Source: Boesenbergia rotunda
Taxonomy: Eukaryota; Streptophyta; Magnoliopsida; Zingiberales; Zingiberaceae
Assembly (NCBI GenBank): GCA_024364735.1
Contig: JAGFNQ010000731.1
Location: forward strand, 61,521 to 125,520
Direction of reading: 5' to 3'
Length of the DNA: 64,000 bases
The notes beneath the pieces are model-generated. The model saw nothing but the letters and a program-made list of their open reading frames with translations. It had not been told where the DNA came from and made no database searches. Position numbers and translations under genes: made by a program. Each line of letters opens with the position of its first letter. Positions within the stretch are counted from its first letter, which is position 1. Positions 45,142-55,740 of this stretch are shown here, piece after piece.

Positions 45142-45390
45142 TAGAAAAATGATAGGGAGAGTGAAAATGGGAGAGTGAAAAGTATAGTGAATGACGTGGC
45201 ACCTTGCATGCAGCGATCTCCGACGGGTTCACCGTGGCCCCCAGGGTATAGTTTGATTCGGGGCGACGGTCGAAGGCCGCCGATGGTGTCCAAGCGATAA
45301 TCGGACGTGTGCATGTAAAGTGTCACGTCATGCCACATCATTCACAATGCTTTTCACTCTTCCATTTTCACTCTCCCTATCATTGCTCTA
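45142..45390. mobile_element. MITE with long terminal inverted repeats (about 249 bp)
   Basis: The left arm TAGAAAAATGATAGGGAGAG... and the right arm (complement TAGAGCAATGATAGGGAGAG...) match over about 55 bp, through GTGAAAATGG and GTGAATGA. The GC-rich centre (45210-45300) is unrelated. Flanking duplication is not obvious and the superfamily cannot be assigned. Confidence 0.75.
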
Positions 45391-45551
45391 AAATATATAC
45401 CTCCGAAAGAGTGTGCTAGAGATCCATACACTGGCAAGCCCCTCTTTATACACTGGAGCTTCTTCTTTCATTTAATCAAATGATATTATGAACTTGTATA
45501 TTTTATACTCTTTGGCTCTATCCATCAATTATTATCTCGGAATATATTTTA
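45391..45551. other. Non-coding, nothing recognised
   Basis: AT-rich single-copy-looking sequence between the MITE and the tandem duplication. Confidence 0.4.
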
Positions 45552-46080
45552 GCTATTATTTTAGTTGACACCAGGTGTCCAGCTTACATCAACTAAGGTG
45601 GCGGTTCCACCTTGTTTTTGCTTAGGAGTGACTAGTTCGGCTCCACAAAAGTTTTTCATCGGTCACCAGGATAAATCAAGAAGTACTCGCAGCAGACGGT
45701 TTATCTATTCTTAGGTCAACCGCCCATTAAGAAAAATTCATCTGTTAACTTACCGAAATTGAGGCTTGATCATTAGATGCTTACGAAATTTAGAAGGTGT
45801 CCTACCACTGCACGGGCTATTATTTTAGTTGACACTAGGTGTCCAGCTTACATCAACTAAGGTGGCGGTTCCACCTTGTTTTTGCTTAGGAGTGACTAGT
45901 TCGGCTCTACAAAAGTTTTTCATCGGTCACCAGGATAAATCAAGAAGTACTCGCAGCAGACGGTTTATCTATTCTTAGGTCAACCGCCTATTAAGAAAAA
46001 TTCATCTGTTAACTTACCGAAATTGAGGCTTGATCATTAGATGTTTACGAAATTTAGAAGGTGTCCTGCCACTGCACGGG
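45552..46080. repeat. 264-bp tandem duplication
   Basis: Two adjacent copies (45552-45815 and 45816-46080) differ at only a few bases, for example CACCAGGTG/CACTAGGTG and GGCTCC/GGCTCT. The unit ends in CACTGCACGGGC. A third, diverged copy of its 3' half lies at 44757-44860. Origin unknown. Confidence 0.92.
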
Positions 46081-46373
46081 CATATTTTAGTTGTATTGGA
46101 GTAAAATGTGATAATATTCATCCGAGACAATCCAGTATCATTGACCACCTGATTAGATATATGCAAGTAAATTACGGGGATATTTTGCCCAAACATAGTG
46201 GTCCTGTATGTGAAATTTAAATATCTAACGAGACATTTAGTATCCAATAGGAAGTAATCTTAATATCTATTCGAATAATCACATAGATATTTATATGAAT
46301 TTTGAAGTGCGGTATTTGATGTTGATTGTTTGGCAGTCTGAATTTTTTAATTATTTTGTTTTTTATGAAAAAT

Positions 46374-46440
46374 TGCTTATATCTCTTAGTGATAGAGCGT
46401 CACCGTGAAGGTCCGTAGTTAGAACCTGCACAGGGCATGT
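46374..46440 (+). other. tRNA-like stretch, possible SINE head
   Basis: TCTTAGTGATAGAGCG resembles a pol III A box and GTAGTTAGAACCTGC a B box, at about the usual spacing. AT-rich DNA follows, with a 26-bp tandem repeat at 46473-46525. It does not fold into a complete tRNA. Confidence 0.3.
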
Positions 46441-46590
46441 TAGATTTTTTATATATAAATATTTAATAAAATAATCTCTAAAATTAATTAAACGAATTAA
46501 TCTCTAAAATTAATTAAACGAATTAAGTTGGGCAAGGATCAGCAGTGCTACATTTCTAATATAAAATTACCTAAACTTTTCAATCAGAAA

Positions 46591-46662
46591 TCTGTTGTCG
46601 TCTAGTCTGGTTATGATACTGGCTTTCCTGTAGGCGACACGGGTTCAAATCTTGTCAATGGA
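46591..46662 (+). other. tRNA-Glu-like pseudogene or SINE head
   Basis: The 7-bp acceptor stem TCTGTTG/CAATGGA pairs (two G-T). The T arm ACGGG-TTCAAAT-CTTGT is complete. GTCTAGTCTGGTTATGATAC resembles the D arm of plant tRNA-Glu. The anticodon arm is degraded, so it is not a functional tRNA. Confidence 0.45.
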
Positions 46663-48654
46663 AATTAATTTTTCCATACATTAAAACAATACATTCGTAG
46701 AAAAAGATGATTACCTATTTAATCACAGATCAATTTAATAAATCCTCAATCCTAAATAGAGGATGAAAGGAGTTTTTTAACCATTAAAATAAATAATACA
46801 TGTTTATATACAGGGGATATTAAGAACTACGTATTTCCATTTTACTATAAATGGAAAACATCCATACGGGACAGCACTCCAGTATTCCATCTGATGCTAT
46901 TTGTTTGTTTGTTTTTTTTTTTGAAAAAACAATTTCACGAGCATACAGATATCACTAGATCCGGTTACCACAAACAGATCGTAGCCATCAAGTTAAAAAT
47001 CAGTCCACCATGAATCCATCTCTAGGTCCGACATGTTGTCGGGCATAAATTCACTAGTTCGGTCGTAATCCGTCAAAAGTCAATGGCCATTCCTCTCACC
47101 CGTCATCAAAGAGTCAAGTCAATTGATTCCAATCAAAAAATTTGAGTGAGTGATTCGTTAAATTGTGGGAATGGCTAAAGGTTGTGCAAAGTTGGATTCT
47201 TATAAAGCTCTATAAAGGGTCTTTTCCTCCTCACATGGTGTACTGATAGTTAGTGTGTGAGTATTGTCATCTTGAAGATTGAGAGTCAAAATTTGGAAAA
47301 GTCAATATGCCTGCCCCCCTTACATATTAGGCATAAGATCCGGGTTAGTAGCCCCAGTGATTTACCTCTCCGTGTTGGCCCTGAAACGGATTGACGGAGA
47401 CGCTAAGAGCGAGCGAATCACCTTTTACCACCTCTATAAAGGGTCTTCCCACCCGTTTCATTTCGGTTAGGTAGCAACTTAATGCCCAATTCAGACTTCC
47501 TTGTGCACCAAAATCCTCGATCGACTACAAATGTCAAAGCGTTAGGTTCATAATTAGGCTCTTGCCGAAGACAGATCACTAACAAGCATTAATTCTATAT
47601 TCCCTTTGTGAATCGTTGTAGGGATCCTAGAATGGAAAGCGAGGAGGAGACGAAGAAGCGGCTTTCTATCAACCTTTGATCTAAGCAGAGCCATACCTGT
47701 ATTCGATGAGGCCCAAAACAAATAATAAAAAATATTTCCTTTGTTACAGTAAATAACTATAAAGTTCAGTTTATAAATAACAAACATACTAAATACACCG
47801 CGTCGTGTGATAAGATCACGCGAGTGGAAGTAGGCCGGTAGGTGGTATAGCGTGCGACAACCACCGGATGAATCAACATGATTAGGTCATACGAATAGTC
47901 ATCACCGCGCGATTAGGACGCAACAAGTGTCATGTGTTGCAAGACTAAGAAGAAAGTCACAGAAGAATATTAGGATTACTTTTTATTCGGTAGATCTGTG
48001 CCTAGTGTCATGTGTTGCAAGACAAAAAAGAAAGTCGGAAAAGAAGATTAGAATTATCTCTTGTTTAGTGGATCTGTGATTTGGTGGCACATGCAAAGAA
48101 GAATTATGCATCGGTGCTTACATTTTGTTTTTTTTGGATATAATTAAAAAAAATGGGCCCCTAGGAAGGTTGGGCCCTAATGCGGTTGCCTATCTCGTCT
48201 TATGAATAGTATGACCCTGGATCTAACCTTAAGATCCTGCTTCTCGTGGTGTCGACCAATTTGGTCGTTGCCACCCTACCACTCGACGGCGACTCCGATA
48301 GCGCTCTATTCCGGGAGTTCAGCATGATGCAGTAGAAGCTCATAGATAGCCAAGTCAAGTTGGCGCAGCTCCAAAACCGGCTCGTCCCCGCGAGCGACCT
48401 CCTCAAGACCCTCCTTAGTGAGCTCACCAGTGATAACCATGATTTACCTCCTCCGTGTTGGTCCTGGGGCGGGCTGGCGGGGGCCGCTGAGGTGGCGGAT
48501 CCACCTTTTTGGTCCTTAGTGAGCTCAACCAACGGCACGGAGATCAAGAGAGGGAGGAGGTTTGGCTGGAGGAACTGAAGTTGGTCGTGGGCCCTCACAA
48601 GCTTCCTTTGGGTCATTGCAGAAACCTTGACAACAACGGGCTATTCCTAGCGAT
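46663..48654. other. Non-coding region, one coding-like remnant
   Basis: Mostly unassigned AT-rich sequence with a T-rich tract at 46905-46925. At 48244-48435 the plus strand reads an open, coiled-coil-like stretch (SALFREFSMMQ, stop, KLIDSQVKLAQLQNRLVPASDLLKTLLSELT). This suggests a remnant of a gag-like or host protein, which I cannot identify. Confidence 0.4.
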
Positions 48655-49203
48655 CACTACAAAAAAATAATGAATTTGCAACAAAATTTGCAACGAATTT
48701 TAAAAAAAAATCGTTGCAAAATAATTTGGCGACGAATTTAGCAACGAAAATATTTTCGTTGCTAAATTCTCGTCGCCAAATTTTGGGTCGAACTATAAAA
48801 AATTCGTTGCAAATCTGCAACAAATTTTGCAACAAAAAAGTTTTGTTGCAAATTTGCAACAAAAAGGATTTGTTGCAGATCAGCGACAAATAAAATTCGT
48901 TGCCAATCTGCAACAAATTTTCTTCGTCACCAATTTGCAACGAAAAACTTTTGTTGTAAATTTGCAACAAATTAAGTTCGTTGCCAATCTGCAACGAAAT
49001 TTGGGACGAATTTTTTTTCGTTGCAGATTTGCAACAAACACAAATCTGCAACGAATTCTGCAACGAACATTTTTTGTCGCAAATCTGCAACGAATAAAAT
49101 TCGTTGCAGATTTCCAACGAATTATACAACGAATATTTTTTGTCACAAATCTACAACGAAAAATTTTGTTGCAGATTTCTAACGAATTCTGCAACGAACA
49201 TAT
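48655..49203. mobile_element. CACTA transposon terminus with subterminal repeats, first part
   Basis: Begins CACTACAAAAAAATAATG, the En/Spm-type terminal inverted repeat. It is followed by about 25 copies of short motifs such as TGCAACGAA and TTCGTTGC in both orientations, typical of subterminal transposase-binding arrays. The array is interrupted at 49203 and resumes at 55590. Confidence 0.8.
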
Positions 49204-50104
49204 TGTAACGCCCGCCCTTATATCTACCCTAAAGGTGGGGTTACGGGTCCATACATTCATATCATTTATCATGTTAAGCATGTATATCAAGTAGAAACGT
49301 AGCATGAGTTATCTAACCTTAAACACATGCATAAGAAGCATTCATAAGCAACAGGAAATAGGAACTCTATAGCATTTCACTTAGCATGCATACAACAAGA
49401 ATTAGACATCTAATGATAGTGTCTTCCTCTATATAAAGTTCACATGTATCAGTTAATTTCTAAACTCAACCAAGCATAGAGTTATCTAACATGACATAGG
49501 TTCCATATCCCTAACTTTAACAACAGTAGAGTAGTTATAGTCATCACTCAATCAGAGTATAGTAATACAACTTATAATCCTTTAGTGGAAGTAATTTAGA
49601 TTTTAGACAAAAATGGTAGATAGAATCTTTCTGTTGGAGCAATCGGCCCTAAGATGGTCCGGTGTGACCATGGGTTTTGATGTTTGGGCAAAGGGTTTAA
49701 GTTAGGTTTACCCTTGTGTATTTGATATGCGTATATTGAGTGTGCAGGTTGTACAGGTACGCATATGGACTTGACTAGACGGCCTCAGTACGGTGAAGGA
49801 TGGCATGGAGGCAAGCTGGAGGCTTGTGTGCGCATCTGAGGGACCATGGAGTGCAGGTACGATGAGCTGATGGGCGCGGACTTCGAGGCGTACGTGAAGG
49901 GTGGCATGGAGACAAGCTGGAGGCTTGCGTGCGCATCCGAGGGACGAGGGCCGAAGATGAAGAGGGCGCGAAGGCAACAGTCGAGGCTGCAGAGGAGGAG
50001 TCAGTCGAGTCGTGAGGGTACGAGTGCAGTGTGATTGTACTCGGGAAATCCTAGGGTTTGAGTGCGGAGTGGAATGTACTCAGGAGGGGAAACCTTAGGT
50101 GTGT

Positions 50105-50360
50105 GAGCAGGGCAGTCGACTGCCATTGTGGCAGTCGACTGGGACCACAACACACAGAGAATCTGGTCGACCCAAGGAGGGTCGACCAGTCGACTGCCAG
50201 TCGACTGGAATTGGTTCCAGTCGACTGGCTCCAGTCGACTGGTCCTGTACCAGTCGACTGAAGGTCGACCGTTGCAAAGGCGGCTGAGGCATTCATTGCA
50301 TATTTTGTAGCCGTTGAAGCCTACCAGTCGACTGGTAAGTGAGCAGTCGACTGGTAGCGA
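50105..50360. repeat. CAGTCGACTG palindrome array in LTR M
   Basis: About a dozen GTCGAC-centred palindromes, mostly CAGTCGACTGG and some GGTCGACC, in 250 bp. The array ends about 20 bp before the TATA-like element. Confidence 0.85.
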
Positions 50361-50703
50361 GAAATCAGCCCCGAATCCTATTTAAAGAGGACTTCGTGGT
50401 GGCTGAGGTTCTTGACGAAACTTGCTTGGATAGGGCAAGTTAGTAGTCTTACATTTTCAGATTGTGTCCAAGGTGTTGTGGCGAGGTTTCTCCACCCACA
50501 AGGAGCAACACGAGATAGCCGGAGGTTATCCGGGGAGTGATCCGCCGAAGGATTGTTGGATTAGTCACCCGGCCGGGGTGGATACCAACTAAATACGGTT
50601 TGTTAGCGTTTGTTCTTTATTGTTAGTTTTATTATCTTGTATTTCCGCTGTGCAAACTAACAACGTAGGTTGAAAGAATCAAAGAAACGCTATTCACCCC
50701 CCT

Positions 50704-52786
50704 TGGTACAGCACAAGGACTTAAGCTCTCTCTTACCCATCCTTTTTGTAATAACTCCTCCACTTGATTCTGTATCTCCTTTGTTTCTTGAGGGTTGCTC
50801 CTATAGGCAGGCCTATTGGGAAGAGAAGCACCAGGAATAAGGTCCATTTGGTGTTCTATTCCCCTCATTGGTGGCAAACCGTGAGGTACTTCCTGGGGAA
50901 ACACATCCTCAAAGTCCTGCAAAATAGCAACAACATCACTGGGCAAGGAGTTAGTATTAGTTTCCAAGCAAGTTTCCTTGCACAAAAGAAGAAATATAGG
51001 TTGCCTTGTCAAATAAGCTCTCTTCACCTCACTTCCTCTTGCAAACAGATTTTCTATTCTTCTCTCTTTCTTTTCCTCGTTCTCTCTTTTCTTTTCCTCA
51101 TTCTCTCTTTTTTTTTCTTTCCTCATTCTCTCTTTCTTTTCCTCATCCCCTCCTTTCTTTTTCTTATGCTCTCGCTCTTCTTTTTCTCTTTTCTCTCGCA
51201 TTTTTTTTTTGATCCGCACAAACCTCCCTAGGTGATAATGGTATAAGTATGACTTTGTGGGAATTGTGAAGAAATGAGAACTTGTTGGAGAATCCATCAT
51301 GGTGAGCTCGCCTATCAAACTGCTAAGGTCTTCCAAGAAGAATGTGGCTTGCCTCCATAGGTACAATATCACATAGAGCTTGATCTTCATATTTTCCAAT
51401 GGAGAAATTAATCATCACTTGTTGATTCACCACCAATTCACCACTATTACTTAGCCATTGGAGTTTATATGGTCTTGCATGCGGTGTAGTCTTGAGGTTG
51501 AGTTTGGTAACCAACCTAGTGCTTGCCACATTGGTGCAACTTCCACCATCAATGATCATAGAGCATGTTTTACCTTGAATAAGGCAACGAGTATGAAAAA
51601 TATTCTCTCTTTGGTCCTCCTCATGCTCCTTGGCTTGACTTCCTAATAACCTTCTAACCACCAAGAGATCGCCATCTTGCGCATAGGCTGCTCCATCATG
51701 TTCCTCATCGCTTGAAGAAGAAGAATGAGAAGAAGTTTCTTCACTAGAGATGCTCCCATTATCCCTAACCACCATAGTCTTCTTATTCGGGCATTCGGAT
51801 GCGATATGTCCTTTTCCCAAACACTTGAAGCACTTGATATCCCTGCTCTTAGAAGTAGAAGAAGTAGTAGTAGGAAAAGGCTTCTTAGCGCTTGTTACCT
51901 CCTTTGAATTAGAAGAGGAACCCTCCTTCTTTGGCTTGTCCTTCCAATTTGAAGAGTAGTTTGAAGAAGATGGTCTTTTCATAACGCCCTTTCTCTTTAA
52001 TTGTTGCTCCACTTTCATTGCTTGATGAACTAAGTCTTCAAGCTCCACATAATGTTGTAGCTCTACAATGTCTCCAATATCTCGGTTTAGGCCATGGAGA
52101 AATCGAGCCATAGTTGCTTCTCTTTCCTCCTCAATATTGGCCCTAATCAAAGCCACCTCCATCTCCTTGTAATACTCATCCACACTCCTACTCCCTTGGA
52201 TGAGTCTTTGCAATTTGTTGTGCAACTCCCTATGGTAGTGGGAAGGCACAAATCTCCTTCTCATCAAAGTCTTCATTTCACCCCAAGTGTTGATAGGGTG
52301 CTCTCCATACCTTCTTCTCTCCTTTTGCATTTGATCCCACCAAATTAAAGCATAATCGGTGAACTCAAGGGCAGCCACCTTCACTTTCTTTGCATCAGGG
52401 TAATTGTGGCATGAGAAGATTTGCTCTATTTTCATTTCCCACTCAAGATATGTGTCGGGGTCATTCCTCCCTTGGAAGGAAGGTACCTTGACTTTCACCC
52501 CTCTTAGATCGTCTTCATGTTGATGGTTTCTACCTCCTCTTTCGTGTCTTCGTCCCCCTTCACGCCTCCTTCTTTCTCTTGGAGAATTATAGAATAGGTC
52601 ACTTCCCGGATGAGATTCTTCATGATTAGAATTTCCCCCATGGTTGGAAACTCTTCCTCCTTCAAGTCGGTCCATCCTTTCATGTAAGCCTTCAAGTTGT
52701 CTTTGAAGCATTCTCTCAAAGTGTTGAGTAAGCGCCTCCATTTGAAGCCTATTAGGATCTTGCCTAGGGGAGTTTTCCCCACTCAT
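50704..52786 (-). pseudogene. Gypsy gag-protease and start of RT, element B
   Basis: Gag starts MSGENSPRQDPNRLQ at 52786. An N-terminal coiled coil and Arg-rich region are followed by the capsid core (VPSFQGRNDPDTYLEWEMKI, about 101-120; YALIWWDQMQ, 145-154). The zinc knuckle C319-C322-H327-C332 (CFKCLGKGHIASEC) and the protease D413 (IIDGGSCTNVAS) are intact. At 51323 a TAG replaces the Trp of LLGRPW. The frame then continues (QFDRRAHHDGFSNKF). A run of ten A (51201-51210) shifts the frame relative to element F, which has nine. The RT portion has GLPPMRGIEHQMDLIPGAS and ends WVRESLSPCAVP. Confidence 0.9.
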
Positions 52787-53342
52787 GCTTGCAACAAAAA
52801 AAAAAAAGATGACAAGGAAAATTACACAAGAAATGTTAGAAAGACCTCACCACTCGCCTCACGTGGTTGCACTTAAATTTATCCACTCAGCTTCCTTTAT
52901 AAGCCCTTAAGAAAAGAACCTTATCAACGATTTTCTCAAGACAACAAGTAGACACTCAAGTGAGCAAGAAACCAACAAGAGAATATGAGTAGAACAAGAG
53001 AAATAAACGGTTAGAACAAGAAATTCAGCAACGATCAAGAGCAATGAGAGAAATATTGGGTCCTTTCAATTCGCCGATCTTCCTTTTTTTTTTTTTTTGT
53101 TTTTTTTTTCGAATTTCCTTTTTGTCCTTTTTTTTTCTTCAGTCAAAAAACACAATGACTCAAGTAACACCTTTTTTTTTCAACTCTTTTTTTTTTTGAG
53201 TTTAGGACCCAAATAGAGAAGCGATAAATAGAGTTGGAGAATGAAAACACCAATGGAATACTATGGATGAGAGATTAACAAAGATGAACAAGAACACAAA
53301 TGAAGAAGAACAAAACGCAAACCTGAAAATCAAGGAGCCAAG

Positions 53343-53354
53343 GCTCTGATACCA
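53343..53354 (-). other. Primer-binding site of element B
   Basis: The minus strand reads TGGTATCAGAGC, two bases after the LTR end at 53357. Confidence 0.9.
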
Positions 53355-53356
53355 AA

Positions 53357-54092
53357 TGATAAGCACCTTGGAATGGATCGCCTTGAAATTCAGATGTAGG
53401 GAAGGATATTGACGCCACACTCAAGAAAGATGAGAGGGTGAGTGATAAGTCATGGGGGTTTCGATCGCCACAAGTTGCCTTGATAAGATCACGATTAGTT
53501 CTTTGCCTAAGAACCAAAGGAAGCTCTCACAATAGAGAAAACTCTGATTTCATTCAAACTTAACATGCCTTGACCATACAAGAGTTCTCCTATATATAGA
53601 CTTAGTGGAGGTTGAAACATTAACCTCTACCACACTTCCCACTAAGCACTAATTATGTACCATTATCATGCATGCATGCATGCATGATATTTATTTCCCA
53701 CAATTCCCTAATACTAGCTTAGGAACTCCCAAAAGCATTAAAAACCCACCAAAAGACATCAAAGATAACTTCAGAAAATTCCCCCAAAAATACCCATGAA
53801 AATTGGACACTTGTAGCCCTTGAATGCATCTTGGATCATGTGGTTTTGGGCCTTCAAGTTTTGTCTTCATGTGGGCTCAATTTCTCTTTCAATTTGAAGG
53901 AATGTGATCCATTTAGTTGTTGCCTCCATTGTGCATTGATCCTTCTTCTCCTTGAGCTCCATTATTAAGCCTTCCAAAGCTTGCTTCATTCTCTTAGTCT
54001 TGGATCTTGTCATGGGTCCTCCAATTCCTTTTAATGCCTCTTCCTCTATGGCTTTGTCTTGTAAGCTTGTATCCCCTCCTTGGTCCACATCA
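53357..54092 (-). repeat. 5' LTR of element B with embedded pol C-terminus
   Basis: 736 bp starting TGATGTGGACC (minus). TATA box at 53591-53600. The first 220 bp encode an open stretch (GGPMTRSKTKRMKQALEGLI, to a stop at 53867) homologous to the end of the pol polyprotein of element D, although this is the 5' LTR. Confidence 0.85.
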
Positions 54093-55589
54093 CCCCTCTA
54101 GCTAGGGCAAAGATCCCAACACTTTCTTTCTTTCCCGAACCATCACCACATCATGTTCATATCATAAGGGTGCCCCATGGGCTATAAGGCATGCTTTTAT
54201 ACCTAACAAGATAGGTCACATAAATTATACACACATCATATAAGTGTTAGCATGCTTCATGGTTTCATTAAGAACTTCCCAACCCTAGAACCATGGTTGG
54301 CCGAAAGTCAAGGGTAGGGAGTTCCTTTGGTTTTTCAATCAAGCATTCATTCATGCATTTCTACAAACACCGCAAGTGCACTTCATGTTAACAATTGAAA
54401 CATGGTTTATACCTCAAAGTGGGGTTAGCTTCCACTAACCCTAAATTACAAGGGGTGGCCGAAACTTGTAGGATGGCTAGGCTAGGTTTTTGACATCCAA
54501 ACTTCACACAAACATTTACACAAACACTTCATCTACACTACTAATCATGGGAACATAATAGGATAGCAAACAACCCAAAAGCCCTAGCCTTTCTCCTCTT
54601 GGCCGAAAGTTGTAGGGTGGCTAAACCCTAATTTTTGTCCTCCAAAAATTTGGAAACAACACATATGTGTATAAAATCTCTAGGGGTACTAGCATGTATC
54701 AAGGTTTGATCAAAAACCCTTCTCTTGGACCCCTTACAAGGGGTGGCCGAAACCTTCATCAAGGGAAGCCCTTGCGATTTTTCAAAAGAATGAGACAACA
54801 AACATTCAATAGCAATTATGTTGCAGGCGAGAGGACACTTACATCCTTGCGCTGGAATTTCTCCTTCTCTTTAAACCGTAGGGTACCCTAGACTTGGAGG
54901 GCAAGTGAAAATCCTTTTCAAATCTTCTCTAGGGCTCCTTAGACTTAGTAGAGGGCAAGAACCTTCAATGAGTCCTCTTCCTTTCAAATTCCCTAGGGTT
55001 AGAACCCTAGGGTGGTGTTTTCGAAAATGGAAAGGGAGAAAGAAGGTTCTTGATTTTCGAAAAGTGAAGTGGGGAAGAAGAAGAGGAAGTGTAACTTCCT
55101 TTCCCCCTCTCTTATTTATACTCTTCTCATGAAAAGGCATGTCTCTTCGCTTCCCTCGATTTAACAAGAATGTTTCTTATCCTCTCTACAAGAAATATTG
55201 CTTGGTTCATTGGTTATGACATGGTGAGTGCAACTAGGAGGTTCAAGGTTCAATCCTTGCTTCCTCCTTTCTACCTCTTCTTTTTATCACAATTTGCACT
55301 AATCCATATCAAAACCCATTAAGCCAAGCCCATCATGAAATTTCATAATATTAATAATATTTCATGAATTCATAATATTTCATAATATTCCATAAATATT
55401 ATTTCATAATATTTTTAATATTTCATATTCATGAATATGATATTTCATGCATTCATGACATTTCATTAATAAAATAGGTTCATGATATTTCATAGAATGT
55501 GATTGCATGAAATTTACATCATTTCATTATAACCATTTTTCCATACATCATCATGATATTATATTGAAAATTTGGGGTGTTACACATAT

Positions 55590-55740
55590 TTTGTCACAAA
55601 TCTGCAACGAATAAAATTCGTTGCAGATTTCCAACGAATTCTGCAACGAATTCGAATATGGTTTCAGTGCAGATTTACGATAAGTTTGCAACAAAATTTT
55701 TTTGTTGCAAAATTCATCGCAATTTTTAAAAATATTTTTG
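55590..55740. mobile_element. CACTA subterminal repeats, second part
   Basis: The array of TGCAACGAA / TTCGTTGCA motifs resumes after the CATAT duplication. It fades into A/T-rich DNA at about 55740. The opposite terminus (ending GTAGTG) was not found in the window. Confidence 0.7.

Larger units (their letters stand above)
50704..54092 (-). mobile_element. Gypsy element B, 3' truncated, flanked by CCCCT
   Basis: The minus strand has a 5' LTR (54092-53357), primer site, leader, gag-protease and only the first part of RT. The element then stops at 50704 in the middle of the codons CAVP. Both ends lie next to CCCCT (50699-50703, 54093-54097). The outer bases are TG and CA as for a normal insertion, although the 3' LTR is absent. 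Confidence 0.82.
49632..54121 (+). mobile_element. Solo copia-type LTR M with target duplication CTTTC, split by element B
   Basis: Starts TGTTGGAGCAATCGG at 49632 and ends GATCCCAACA at 54121, flanked by CTTTC (49627-49631 and 54122-54126). Removing B leaves 1096 bp whose end reads TATTCACCCCCCTCTAGC, the same end as the LTR at 8629-10827. That confirms the reconstruction. Its leader (GGTTTCTCCACC, GTTATCCGGGG) resembles that LTR too. It has a duplicated unit of about 100 bp (49801-50000), a GTCGAC palindrome array (50105-50360) and a TATA-like TATTTAAA (50379-50386). Confidence 0.88.
49204..55584 (-). mobile_element. Solo gypsy-type LTR L with target duplication CATAT, split by nested insertions
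   Basis: Outer ends TGTAACGCCC and GGGGTGTTACA, flanked by CATAT at 49199-49203 and 55585-55589. Without the nested block (49632-54126) it is about 1.89 kb. The minus-strand TATA box TATAAATAAG at 55111-55120 gives its orientation. TGTAACACCC-type ends are usual for plant gypsy LTRs. Short A/T palindromes with ATTTCATAAT repeats lie near its start (55340-55470). The block holds no internal domain. Confidence 0.88.

Noticed and set aside
46591..46662. Functional tRNA gene
   Set aside because: The anticodon stem does not pair, so only a pseudogene or SINE head is supported.
48200..48616. 138-codon minus-strand ORF
   Set aside because: Composition and lack of motifs suggest chance. The opposite strand reads a more protein-like coiled-coil stretch.
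49632..54121. LTR M and element B as one element with a CTTTC duplication
   Set aside because: The two ends belong to different LTR types. A CCCCT duplication separates B, and excision of B restores the normal C-rich copia LTR end.
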